NCBI GenBank assembly: GCA_964655115.1
Contig: CAZZKM010000046.1
Coordinates: forward strand, 1 to 5,741
Direction of reading: 5' to 3'
DNA: 5,741 nt
From: ATZT02 sp964655115
Lineage (GTDB): Bacteria; Actinomycetota; Actinomycetes; S36-B12; UBA5976
The notes beneath the pieces are model-generated. The model was not told the origin of the DNA, did no database searches, and was given only the letters and a program-made list of their open reading frames with translations. The first letter of the stretch is position 1; every line of letters begins with the position of its first letter. The position numbers were made by a program, and so were the translations under genes. Of the stretch, positions 1 to 5,377 are shown piece after piece.

Positions 1-69
1 TATCGCCAAAGAAGCTTGAGCAGCAGTAAGAGTGCCGGTGAATGAGTCTGGAGCAATAACGATGCGCAT
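1..69 (-). CDS. Glycerate kinase, N-terminal fragment (runs off the left edge)
   Basis: Read on the minus strand from an ATG at 69-67, the sequence gives 23 open codons beginning MRIVIAPDSFTGTLTA and reaching the window edge. This matches the hallmark N-terminus of the GlxK/GarK glycerate kinase family (M-K-I-V-I-A-P-D-S-F-K-G-S/T-L-S/T-A), which phosphorylates D-glycerate with ATP to give 2- or 3-phosphoglycerate and feeds photorespiratory or sugar-acid carbon into glycolysis. The usual lysine after DSF is threonine here. No strong Shine-Dalgarno sequence precedes the ATG; GCGAG lies immediately upstream. The start codon is inside a 10-bp palindrome (61-70). The gene diverges from nadA across only 36 bases. 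About 350 residues should follow outside the window, so the fold and active site cannot be checked. The family call rests on this one conserved motif. Confidence 0.78.
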   Translation of the reverse strand, partial: MRIVIAPDSFTGTLTAAQASLAI

Positions 70-105
70 CTCGCAAACTTTAGTAAAGCATGAAAACATA
101 GTGAT
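70..105. promoter_or_regulatory. Divergent 36-bp intergenic region with a small inverted repeat
   Basis: This spacer must hold, or overlap, the promoters of both the leftward glycerate kinase gene and the rightward nadA gene. It contains a perfect inverted repeat, CTTTA-G-TAAAG, at 78-88, which could be an operator. A weak -10-like hexamer, CATAGT at 97-102, lies so close to the nadA ATG at 106 that a transcript starting there would be leaderless or nearly so; no Shine-Dalgarno sequence is visible before that ATG. Leaderless mRNAs are common in Actinobacteria. No convincing -35 element is seen. The regulatory reading is inference. Confidence 0.3.
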
Positions 106-1278
106 ATGGCACCAACTTGGACTGAACCTGCTGCAACTCCATTACTTCATTTATTGGGTTCTTTATCTGATCCAAATACAGAAAAAGGTGTTGAATGTCC
201 TGGGCAATTACCTAATCCTTCCTCTCCTGATTTAGTGCAACGAGCATTAGTTGCCAAAGAAAAATTAGGTGATCGATTATTTATTTTGGGACATCATTAT
301 CAACGGGATGAAGTAATTCAATTTGCTGACACAACTGGTGATTCATTTAAATTAGCTAAAGATGCCGCAGCCAGACCAAATGCTGATTACATTGTTTTTT
401 GTGGTGTGCATTTCATGGCAGAAAGTGCAGATATTTTAACTTCAGATTTACAAAATGTTATTTTGCCAGATTTAGCTGCAGGTTGCTCAATGGCTGACAT
501 GGCAGAAATCTCCCAAGTTGAATCTTGTTGGGGTGTTTTAGAAGATTTAGGAATTACTAATTCCACGATTCCTGTTGTGTATATGAATTCAACTGCGGCA
601 ATAAAAGGTTTTACTGGAAAAAATGGAGGCACAGTTTGCACATCTTCAAATGCACAACGTGCTTTGGAATGGGCTTTTTCAAAAGGTGAAAGAGTTTTAT
701 TTCTGCCAGACCAACATCTGGGTAGAAATACCGCTGTCATGAAATTGGGATTAAAAAAAGAAGATTGCGTTGTCTTTGATCCTAGAAAACCACGAGGTGG
801 ATTAACTGATGCGCAATTACTTAATGCACGAATGATTCTGTGGAAAGGGCACTGCTCTGTTCATGCTCGATTTTCTTTAAATTCTGTTAAAGATGTAAGA
901 CAAAGAGTAAAAGATGTTCAAGTAATAGTGCATCCAGAATGTGTCAACGAAGTTGCAGAAGCTGCAGATGTAATTGCCTCCACTGAAGGAATTATTAAAA
1001 CGATTAAGGCATCCCCAAGTGGCTCAAAGTGGGCTGTAGGCACTGAATTAAATCTTGTGAGAAGACTAGCAAAACAATTTCCGGATAAAGAAATAATGTT
1101 TCTTGATAAAACAATTTGTTATTGCTCCACGATGAATAGAATTGATTTACCACACCTTGTGGCATCATTAGAAAATTTAGTTGCAGGAAATATTGTGAAC
1201 CAAATAAAAGTTGACCCACAAACCAAACAATTTGCAAAAATGGCGCTCAACCAAATGCTTGCCTTGCCTGGAAATTAA
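106..1278 (+). CDS. nadA: Quinolinate synthase NadA
   Basis: NadA condenses iminoaspartate (from NadB) with dihydroxyacetone phosphate to give quinolinate, the first committed step of de novo NAD synthesis; it is a cytoplasmic enzyme carrying a [4Fe-4S] cluster. The 390-residue product has the family motifs in order: GHHYQRDEV (residues 62-70, with the active-site His and Tyr), CGVHFMAE (C99), VYMNS (Y159, N161), CTSSNA (178-183), GHCSVH (C250, H253), HPE (277-279) and CYCSTM (338-343). By comparison with characterised NadA proteins, C99, C250 and C340 are the likely cluster ligands. The N-terminal extension of about 50 residues makes it longer than the roughly 300-350-residue E. coli and Thermotoga enzymes and is typical of the actinobacterial form. 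An in-frame TGA at 91-93 makes the ATG at 106 the earliest possible start. No Shine-Dalgarno sequence is seen. nadB and nadC are not in the window. The DUF3043 gene follows after 22 bases. Confidence 0.96.
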   Translation: MAPTWTEPAATPLLHLLGSLSDPNTEKGVECPGQLPNPSSPDLVQRALVAKEKLGDRLFILGHHYQRDEVIQFADTTGDSFKLAKDAAARPNADYIVFCGVHFMAESADILTSDLQNVILPDLAAGCSMADMAEISQVESCWGVLEDLGITNSTIPVVYMNSTAAIKGFTGKNGGTVCTSSNAQRALEWAFSKGERVLFLPDQHLGRNTAVMKLGLKKEDCVVFDPRKPRGGLTDAQLLNARMILWKGHCSVHARFSLNSVKDVRQRVKDVQVIVHPECVNEVAEAADVIASTEGIIKTIKASPSGSKWAVGTELNLVRRLAKQFPDKEIMFLDKTICYCSTMNRIDLPHLVASLENLVAGNIVNQIKVDPQTKQFAKMALNQMLALPGN

Positions 1279-1300
1279 AAGGTGATAATCTAAAAAAATT

Positions 1301-1825
1301 ATGAAACAAGGACCAACCCCAAAAAGAAAAGAAGCAGAAGCTGCTAGAAAAAAAGCTTTGAAAGTTCCCAAAGATACCAAGGAAGCCAGAAAAGCAGTTA
1401 GGGAAAGAACCAGACAACAACGTGCTGAAGTAAGAGTTGCGATGGCTCGCGGTGAAGAATGGGCGATGCCTTTAAGAGATAAAGGTCCAGTTAAAAGACA
1501 TGTTAGAAATTTAGTTGATTCTCGTTGGCATTTTGGTGAATTATTTTTACCTATTGCAATGGCAGTTCTAGTTTTATCTTTAGTACCAAATCCTCAAGTA
1601 GCAAGATTTGTTTATTTCTTATGGCTCTTGATGATGCTAGGCACAATAGTTGATGAAATATTTTTAGGATTTAAAATTAAAAGAGTAATTAATAAAAATT
1701 ATTCTGATCCTAAAGAACGTAAAGGTGCAATTTTTTACGGATTGATGAGAGCGCTGCAACTTAGAATGCTAAGGATTCCTGCTCCAATTGTAAAAATTGG
1801 TGGACAACCTAAAGAATTTAAGTAG
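1301..1825 (+). CDS. DUF3043 family membrane protein
   Basis: This 174-residue protein has an N-terminus very rich in Lys, Arg and Ala (residues 1-50, starting MKQGPTPKRKEAEAARKKA, probably helical and cytoplasmic). A conserved block follows with RDKGPVKRHVRN (59-70) and VDSRWHFGE (72-80). Two hydrophobic segments lie at about 80-96 and 102-122 and probably form a transmembrane hairpin. The C-terminal tail contains KGAIFYGLMRALQLRMLRIP (141-160). These are the defining blocks of DUF3043, a family largely confined to Actinobacteria and without known function. It lies 22 bases after nadA and is probably cotranscribed; I recall nadA and DUF3043 genes being neighbours in other actinobacteria. The ATG at 1301 is the first canonical start after an in-frame TAA at 1286-1288. 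The only Shine-Dalgarno-like sequence, AAAGGTG (1278-1284), is 16 bases upstream, unusually far, so initiation may rely on coupling to nadA. No enzymatic motif is visible. Confidence 0.88.
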   Translation: MKQGPTPKRKEAEAARKKALKVPKDTKEARKAVRERTRQQRAEVRVAMARGEEWAMPLRDKGPVKRHVRNLVDSRWHFGELFLPIAMAVLVLSLVPNPQVARFVYFLWLLMMLGTIVDEIFLGFKIKRVINKNYSDPKERKGAIFYGLMRALQLRMLRIPAPIVKIGGQPKEFK

Positions 1826-2044
1826 TTATTTACTTATCGGATGAAGGCTCATGTTTTCCATTGCCAAACTAGTTCCATCCCAAAGTGAAACTTGATCAAC
1901 TCCACCTCGAAGTAAAACTCTCCAATTAAGAGTTAACCAATCTTCTGCTTCAGATCTAGTTTTAAATTCTTCAATAACAGCTTCTTTTGGTAATTGCTCA
2001 ACTGGTTTTCCATCTTTATCTAAGTACACCCAAGTAAATGCCAT
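1826..2044 (-). CDS. Small conserved-type protein of unknown function (72 aa)
   Basis: The product is short, acidic and probably soluble, beginning MAFTWVYLDKDGKPVEQLP and ending MENMSLHPISK. A tyrosine/aspartate-rich start, a helical middle with FKTRSEAEDWLTLNWRVLL (27-45), and a final SLWDGTSLAMENMSLHP can be recognised. The pattern (FTW.YLD.DG near the start, a paired-Trp helix, MSLHP at the end) resembles a small orphan protein I recall from many Actinobacteria, but I know no function for it and see no catalytic or metal-binding motif. An AAGGA Shine-Dalgarno sequence on the minus strand (2060-2056) lies 11 bases before the ATG, supporting this start. The gene is convergent with DUF3043, with zero bases between the two stop codons, and divergent from the cobalamin riboswitch transcription unit. 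A real coding gene is likely because of the ribosome site, the full use of the interval and the family resemblance. Confidence 0.72.
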   Translation of the reverse strand: MAFTWVYLDKDGKPVEQLPKEAVIEEFKTRSEAEDWLTLNWRVLLRGGVDQVSLWDGTSLAMENMSLHPISK

Positions 2045-2142
2045 GTTCTTATTTTTCCTTTATAAAGAAAAAGAGTTAGCCCCCGCGACAACTACTTTTT
2101 CCTTATGGATAAATAGTTTCACGACTCGCTCATATTTGGCAA

Positions 2143-2172
2143 TTGACTTGAGGGTAAGTTTCATGTTGTAGT
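2143..2172 (+). promoter_or_regulatory. Candidate promoter for the riboswitch-controlled operon
   Basis: TTGACT (2143-2148, five of six to the -35 consensus) is followed after 18 bases by TGTAGT (2167-2172, four of six to the -10 consensus). Transcription would start near 2179, just before the conserved part of the cobalamin aptamer, which is where a start is needed. The hexamer match is moderate and the spacer slightly long. In the rest of the upstream interval (2061-2142) I see no gene; it must also hold the promoter of the leftward 72-residue gene, for which only a loose TATAAA-type hexamer near 2061-2066 is visible. Confidence 0.4.
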
Positions 2173-2179
2173 TCTACCT

Positions 2180-2302
2180 AGCACGAAAACCTGTTCCTTG
2201 TAAAAGGGGAAGCTGGTCAAAATCCAGCACTGTCCCGCAACCGTAGGTTCAGAAAAAAGAATCTTTTTTTTGAATAAGTCGGATTACCTAACAAGGAATG
2301 AG
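2180..2302 (+). promoter_or_regulatory. Cobalamin (B12) riboswitch aptamer
   Basis: The conserved core of the cobalamin riboswitch is present in the right order. An outer helix TTCCTTGT (2194-2201) pairs perfectly with ACAAGGAA (2291-2298). The purine-rich AAAAGGGGAAG follows (2202-2212). Helix P5, GCTGG/CCAGC (2212-2216 with 2224-2228), is closed by loop L5 TCAAAAT (2217-2223). Then come CACTGTCCCGCAACCGTAGG (2228-2247, the B12-box region) and the 3' junction AAGTCGGATTACC (2276-2288). A short AT hairpin, AAAAAAG/CTTTTTT (2253-2259 with 2263-2269), replaces the longer variable arm seen in E. coli btuB. Known riboswitches of this class bind adenosyl- or other cobalamins and usually turn off B12 uptake or synthesis genes when the vitamin is plentiful. 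Downstream lie a terminator-like hairpin and an ECF transporter operon, so repression of uptake is the natural reading. The exact outer limits are approximate. Confidence 0.93.
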
Positions 2303-2345
2303 TCGACCAACGCATCCGTCGAGGAAAACGGGGCAGGCCGGATTG
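2303..2345 (+). other. GC-rich structured leader segment between aptamer and terminator
   Basis: Bases 2303-2341 are 26/39 G or C, in striking contrast to the AT-rich flanks, and no plausible protein gene fills the segment. A 5-bp hairpin TCGAC/GTCGA (2303-2307 with 2318-2322, 10-base loop) can form. An alternative pairing, ATCCG/CGGAT (2314-2318 with 2339-2343), would be followed by TTGTTTTT and could act as a weaker terminator. The two structures compete for 2318. The segment is most simply part of the riboswitch leader RNA. It also contains an 18-codon open frame that starts at the aptamer end (2298-2354), for which there is no independent support. Confidence 0.4.
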
Positions 2346-2360
2346 TTTTTCTAGATCCAC

Positions 2361-2399
2361 CTTCCCTTTGTTTCTTTTGAAGCAAAGGGTTTTGTATTT
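2361..2399 (+). terminator. Terminator-like hairpin, probable riboswitch expression platform (P13)
   Basis: CCCTTTG (2364-2370) pairs perfectly with CAAAGGG (2383-2389) around a 12-base loop, followed by TTTTGTATTT (2390-2399), giving an intrinsic-terminator form. Two further pairings suggest it is the switch rather than a simple terminator. The loop bases TTTTGA (2375-2380) are perfectly complementary to aptamer loop L5 bases TCAAAA (2217-2222). The left arm with its flank (2361-2369) can pair over nine bases, one of them G-U, with the aptamer purine stretch 2204-2212. Inner CTT/AAG pairing (2374-2376 with 2380-2382) could compete with the kissing contact. No start codon with an open frame into the gap is seen between this hairpin and 2433, so the regulated gene must begin inside the gap. 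Confidence 0.65.
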
Positions 2400-2433
2400 C
2401 TAGATTTATTTTCTTAAAGCCCGCTCATCTGGT

Positions 2434-2533
2434 NNNNNNNNNNNNNNNNNNNNNNNNNNNNNNNNNNNNNNNNNNNNNNNNNNNNNNNNNNNNNNNNNNN
2501 NNNNNNNNNNNNNNNNNNNNNNNNNNNNNNNNN
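2434..2533. other. Assembly gap (100 N)
   Basis: Exactly 100 undetermined bases separate the riboswitch leader from the tail of a membrane protein gene. This is the customary placeholder for a scaffold gap of unknown size. The true missing sequence is probably much longer, because the gene ending at 2593 must start in it and would otherwise be at most about 50 codons. Continuity of the two sides rests on the scaffolding, though a B12 riboswitch before an ECF operon is biologically coherent. Confidence 0.95.
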
Positions 2534-2593
2534 GCAGTTTTAGTTGTTGGTTTAGCAATTGTTCTTCGCATGAGAAAGAAAAAGAACAATTAA
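2534..2593 (+). CDS. C-terminal membrane anchor of an unidentified protein (5' end in gap)
   Basis: Directly after the gap one frame reads AVLVVGLAIVLRMRKKKNN and stops at TAA (2591-2593). This is about eleven hydrophobic residues followed by a strongly basic tail, the form of a single C-terminal transmembrane helix with a cytoplasmic stop-transfer end, as in surface proteins whose main part is outside the cell. The helix probably begins within the gap. The gene ends 22 bases before ecfT and would be the first gene under the cobalamin riboswitch. In other Gram-positive bacteria, surface proteins with intrinsic-factor-like folds (DUF4430 or prenyltransferase/squalene-cyclase-type barrels) are encoded beside ECF transporters, so a B12-capturing surface protein is an attractive guess, but nothing in the visible 19 residues shows it. 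The call of a real C-terminus is fairly safe; the function is unknown. Confidence 0.6.
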   Translation, partial: AVLVVGLAIVLRMRKKKNN

Positions 2594-2612
2594 AGAAGTT
2601 ACAAATAAGACT

Positions 2613-2658
2613 CTTATGCCATCTGCCCCCCGCAGATGGCATAAGCCATTTGTTTTTT
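2613..2658 (+). terminator. Strong hairpin with T-rich tail on the ecfT start codon
   Basis: CTTATGCCATCTGC (2613-2626) and GCAGATGGCATAAG (2632-2645) form a perfect 14-bp inverted repeat with a loop of five C. It is followed by CCATTTGTTTTTT (2646-2658), so the whole has the form of an intrinsic terminator or attenuator. The ecfT ATG (2616-2618) lies in the left arm and would be base-paired. The position, 20 bases after the stop codon of the preceding gene, suggests partial termination, which would give more of the surface protein than of the transporter, or translational masking of ecfT, or both. The pairing is plain from the sequence; the regulatory role is inference. Confidence 0.65.
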
Positions 2659-3773
2659 CTGAAATACGATTCTTACATTCTGGAGCCTGGTGGCTTTGGG
2701 CAATTTTGATGGCAGCTATTGCTGCAGGAACAACAAATCCAATTTATTTATTTTCAATAATTTTTGTAGTTTTGTTAGTTGTTAAATATAGAAAAAGTGA
2801 TGCTCCTTGGTCTAAATCAATCAAGGGGTTTATTTACGCAGGTATTTTAATTGTTGTCATTAGAACATTTTTAGTAATAATTACTCCAGATATTTTTGGA
2901 GATACAGTTTTATTTACTCTTCCCCAAATTGATTTACCAAGTATTTTTGCCGGTATTAAAATTGGCGGTGCCATTAAAGCAAACACTTTGTATTTCTCCT
3001 TTAAACAAGGGCTTAGATTTGCCACCATTTTGATTTGTATTGGTGCTGCTCAATCATTAGCTTCTCCCTATCGATTATTAAAGTCAGTTCCTGCTGCACT
3101 TTATGAAATTGGTTTATCAATAATTGTGGCGATGACTTTTGCACCACAACTTGCCCAAGATGCCAAAAGAGTTCGTGAAGCACAGTTTTTAAGAGGCAGA
3201 AAAATAAATGGAATTAGATCTTTTGCTAAAACCATCGTACCAATTTTAGAGGGAGCAATGGAGCGAGCGTTAAATCTAGCTTCTTCAATGGATTCAAGAG
3301 GTTATGGCAGAAAAGTTCACCAAACAAAAATAAAGAAAACCACCACAAATATTTTTATGTTATTAGGTTTATTAGGAATCATATTTGGTTTATCCGGATT
3401 GCTCGGAGTATTTAGTCAAGCAAATATTGGTCTACTAAATCTTTTAATTGGTTTATCACTAGCAATTTTTTCACTTTTTCTTGCAGGAAAAAATGCCTCT
3501 AGAACAAAGTATCGAGCAGATAAATGGGAAGTACCTGAAGTATTAGTTGTATTTAGTGCCATTTTTGGATTAGTGACTCTTAGATTTAGTGAGGCAAGTA
3601 TCTTGAATCCTCCAACCAGTCCGTTAAGTTTTCCTCAAATTGATTTTGTTTCCCTATCATGTATTTTTCTGGCTTTATTAGCCATTGTTTTTTCTCCAAA
3701 GCCTCCCAAATCATATAAAAATTTAAGTATTAATTCGAAATTTTCTTTGAATTTGGAGAAAACCGCCGCATGA
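2616..3773 (+). CDS. ecfT: ECF transporter transmembrane component EcfT
   Basis: EcfT is the membrane scaffold that links the ATPases of an energy-coupling factor transporter to its substrate-binding S component. The 385-residue product has N-terminal transmembrane segments at about 24-40 (with GAWWLWAI, a conserved start in actinobacterial EcfT), 42-57 and 70-90, and more at about 134-150 and 165-178. A cytoplasmic coupling region (180-240) carries the two Arg-Gly motifs FLRG (191-194) and MDSRGYGR (225-232) that contact the ATPases. Further hydrophobic segments lie at about 245-268, 271-290, 308-323 and 343-360. It is clearly longer than the roughly 265-residue minimal EcfT because of this extended C-terminus. 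The ATG at 2616 is the only ATG, GTG or TTG between the in-frame TGA at 2571-2573 and the conserved WWLW region, yet it lies within a 14-bp hairpin and has no clear Shine-Dalgarno sequence. The stop overlaps the ecfA start (ATGA, 3770-3773). Confidence 0.92.
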   Translation: MPSAPRRWHKPFVFSEIRFLHSGAWWLWAILMAAIAAGTTNPIYLFSIIFVVLLVVKYRKSDAPWSKSIKGFIYAGILIVVIRTFLVIITPDIFGDTVLFTLPQIDLPSIFAGIKIGGAIKANTLYFSFKQGLRFATILICIGAAQSLASPYRLLKSVPAALYEIGLSIIVAMTFAPQLAQDAKRVREAQFLRGRKINGIRSFAKTIVPILEGAMERALNLASSMDSRGYGRKVHQTKIKKTTTNIFMLLGLLGIIFGLSGLLGVFSQANIGLLNLLIGLSLAIFSLFLAGKNASRTKYRADKWEVPEVLVVFSAIFGLVTLRFSEASILNPPTSPLSFPQIDFVSLSCIFLALLAIVFSPKPPKSYKNLSINSKFSLNLEKTAA

Positions 3774-5377
3774 TTACTTTTGAAAATGTAACTTTTAAAT
3801 ATAACGATGCCGATTTTTCAATTCTTGAAAATGTTAATTTAACTATTCCAAGTGGTGAATTAGTTCTAGTTGTGGGAAAAACTGGTTCAGGTAAATCAAC
3901 ATTTTTGGGTTTGATTAATGGTTTAGTACCCAATTTTTCTGGAGGAAATTTTTCAGGAGATGTAAAAGTATTTGATAGATCAATTCGAGATTTTCAACCA
4001 CGAGATTTTGCTGATCTTGTAGGAGTAGTTAAACAAGATCCCAGATCTTCTTTTGTGACAGACAATGTGGAAGATGAAATTGCCTACAGCATGGAACAAC
4101 TTGGAATTGCAAATGACACTATGCGAAGAAGAGTAGAAGAAGTTCTAGATTTGTTGGGATTAAATGAATTAAGAAATAGATCTTTATCCACTTTGTCAGG
4201 AGGTCAGCGTCAAAGAGTTGCTATTGCTTCTGTTCTAACTACCAATCCAAAAGTTTTAGTTTTAGATGAACCAACAAGTGCACTTGATCCAAGTGCTGCA
4301 GAAGAAGTTTTATCTATCTTGCAAAGATTAGTTCACGACTTAGGTTTAACAGTTGTCCTAGCAGAACACAGGTTGGAAAGAGTTGTGCAATATGCAGATC
4401 GAGTAATTGTCATTGATCAAGAAGCAGAAGTTTATGCAGATAGACCAGTTAATGTGTTTGCTTCTTCTCAAATTGCTCCCCCAATTGTTGAACTAGGTAG
4501 AAATGTTGGCTGGAATCCTGTGCCATTAACTGTTAGAGATGCAAGAAGATTTGCTGATGAACTTAGATTACGTTTAGAAAAATCAAAGCCAAGAAATAGA
4601 AATAATCCTGCAACACAAAAAGTTGTTGAAATTGAAAATCTCTCTTTTAACTATCCAAACATAAGAGCTTTAAGAAATATAAATCTAGAAATTAATGATG
4701 GAGAAATTGTTTGCTTGATGGGTCGAAATGGCTCTGGAAAATCAACTCTGTTAAATCAAATTGTAGGACTATTAAGTCCAACTTCAGGAACTGTAAATAT
4801 TTTAGGAAACAAACCTCAGGAACTTACTGGTATTGAATTGATTAAAAATGTGGGACTTGTTCCACAAGAACCAACCGATCTTCTACTTTCTGATTCTGTA
4901 GCAAAAGAATGCCAAGCAAGTGATAAAGATGCGAAAGTTGCTCCTGGTACAACGATTGAAATTTTTGAACAATTAATTTCAAATGTTTCAGAAAACACTC
5001 ATCCTAGAGATCTTTCAGAAGGTGAAAAATTATCTTTAGCACTTTCAATTGTTTTAGCTGCTAAGCCACCTTTGATTCTTCTTGATGAGCCAACTAGGGG
5101 TTTAGATTATTCTGCAAAGAAAATTCTGGTTCATAATTTACAAAAATTAGGTAAAAAGAAGCACACCATAATTCTTGCCACTCACGATGTTGAATTAGCA
5201 GCAGAAGTTGCCACCAGAGTCATTCTTTTAGCCGATGGAGAAATTGTGACAGATGGACTTGCAAATGAAGTCTTATCTAGTTCTCCTATGTTTTCCCCAC
5301 AAGTTTCAAAAGTCATGGCACCAGCTCATTGGCTTACAGTGTCTGATGTTGTTTTTGCATTGGAAGAACTGAATTGA
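3770..5377 (+). CDS. ecfA: ECF transporter double ATPase (fused EcfA-EcfA')
   Basis: This 535-residue protein carries both nucleotide-binding domains of the ECF module, which power import by ATP hydrolysis at the inner face of the membrane. Domain 1 (about 1-240) has Walker A GKTGSGKST (36-44), Q-loop Q89, signature LSGGQRQRV (142-150), Walker B KVLVLDE (161-167) and H-loop H200. A linker (about 240-284) leads to domain 2, with Walker A GRNGSGKST (318-326), Q-loop Q366, signature LSEGE (415-419), Walker B LILLDE (435-440) and H-loop H472. The second signature departs from LSGGQ, so the two ATP sites are not equivalent. Many bacteria make EcfA and EcfA' as separate proteins; the fusion is common in Actinobacteria. 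GGAG (3755-3758) lies 11 bases before the ATG, and the start overlaps the ecfT stop, indicating translational coupling. No transmembrane segment is seen, so it is not a permease fusion. Confidence 0.95.
   Translation: MITFENVTFKYNDADFSILENVNLTIPSGELVLVVGKTGSGKSTFLGLINGLVPNFSGGNFSGDVKVFDRSIRDFQPRDFADLVGVVKQDPRSSFVTDNVEDEIAYSMEQLGIANDTMRRRVEEVLDLLGLNELRNRSLSTLSGGQRQRVAIASVLTTNPKVLVLDEPTSALDPSAAEEVLSILQRLVHDLGLTVVLAEHRLERVVQYADRVIVIDQEAEVYADRPVNVFASSQIAPPIVELGRNVGWNPVPLTVRDARRFADELRLRLEKSKPRNRNNPATQKVVEIENLSFNYPNIRALRNINLEINDGEIVCLMGRNGSGKSTLLNQIVGLLSPTSGTVNILGNKPQELTGIELIKNVGLVPQEPTDLLLSDSVAKECQASDKDAKVAPGTTIEIFEQLISNVSENTHPRDLSEGEKLSLALSIVLAAKPPLILLDEPTRGLDYSAKKILVHNLQKLGKKKHTIILATHDVELAAEVATRVILLADGEIVTDGLANEVLSSSPMFSPQVSKVMAPAHWLTVSDVVFALEELN
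5362..5366 (+). promoter_or_regulatory. Ribosome binding site supporting a TTG start
   Basis: GGAAG lies within the last codons of ecfA, seven bases before TTG at 5374-5376. The spacing is ideal and supports TTG as the start of the S-component gene, whose first in-frame ATG codons (5455 and 5458) would remove the first hydrophobic segment. Confidence 0.65.

Noticed and set aside
61..70. Ten-base palindrome GATGCGCATC
   Set aside because: It consists of the first codons of glycerate kinase (ATG CGC ATC), which encode the conserved M-R/K-I start, so the palindrome is adequately explained by coding.
32..235. Open frame of 67 codons overlapping the start of nadA
   Set aside because: It is a shadow: it crosses the glycerate kinase start on the other strand and the nadA N-terminus in another frame, and resembles no protein I know.
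2251..2270. Poly-A/poly-T hairpin as a separate terminator
   Set aside because: It lies between the B12-box and the 3' junction of the aptamer, where the class has a variable-length arm; termination there would cut the aptamer in two.
2406..2642. Minus-strand open frame spanning the gap, beginning MPSAGGRWHK
   Set aside because: Its coding appearance comes from the N run, which gives no stops, and from the perfect inverted repeat at the ecfT start, which makes the minus strand read almost the same N-terminus as the plus strand.
2834..3028. Minus-strand open frame within ecfT
   Set aside because: Antisense shadow of a well-recognised EcfT; the short antisense frames in nadA and ecfA were rejected for the same reason.
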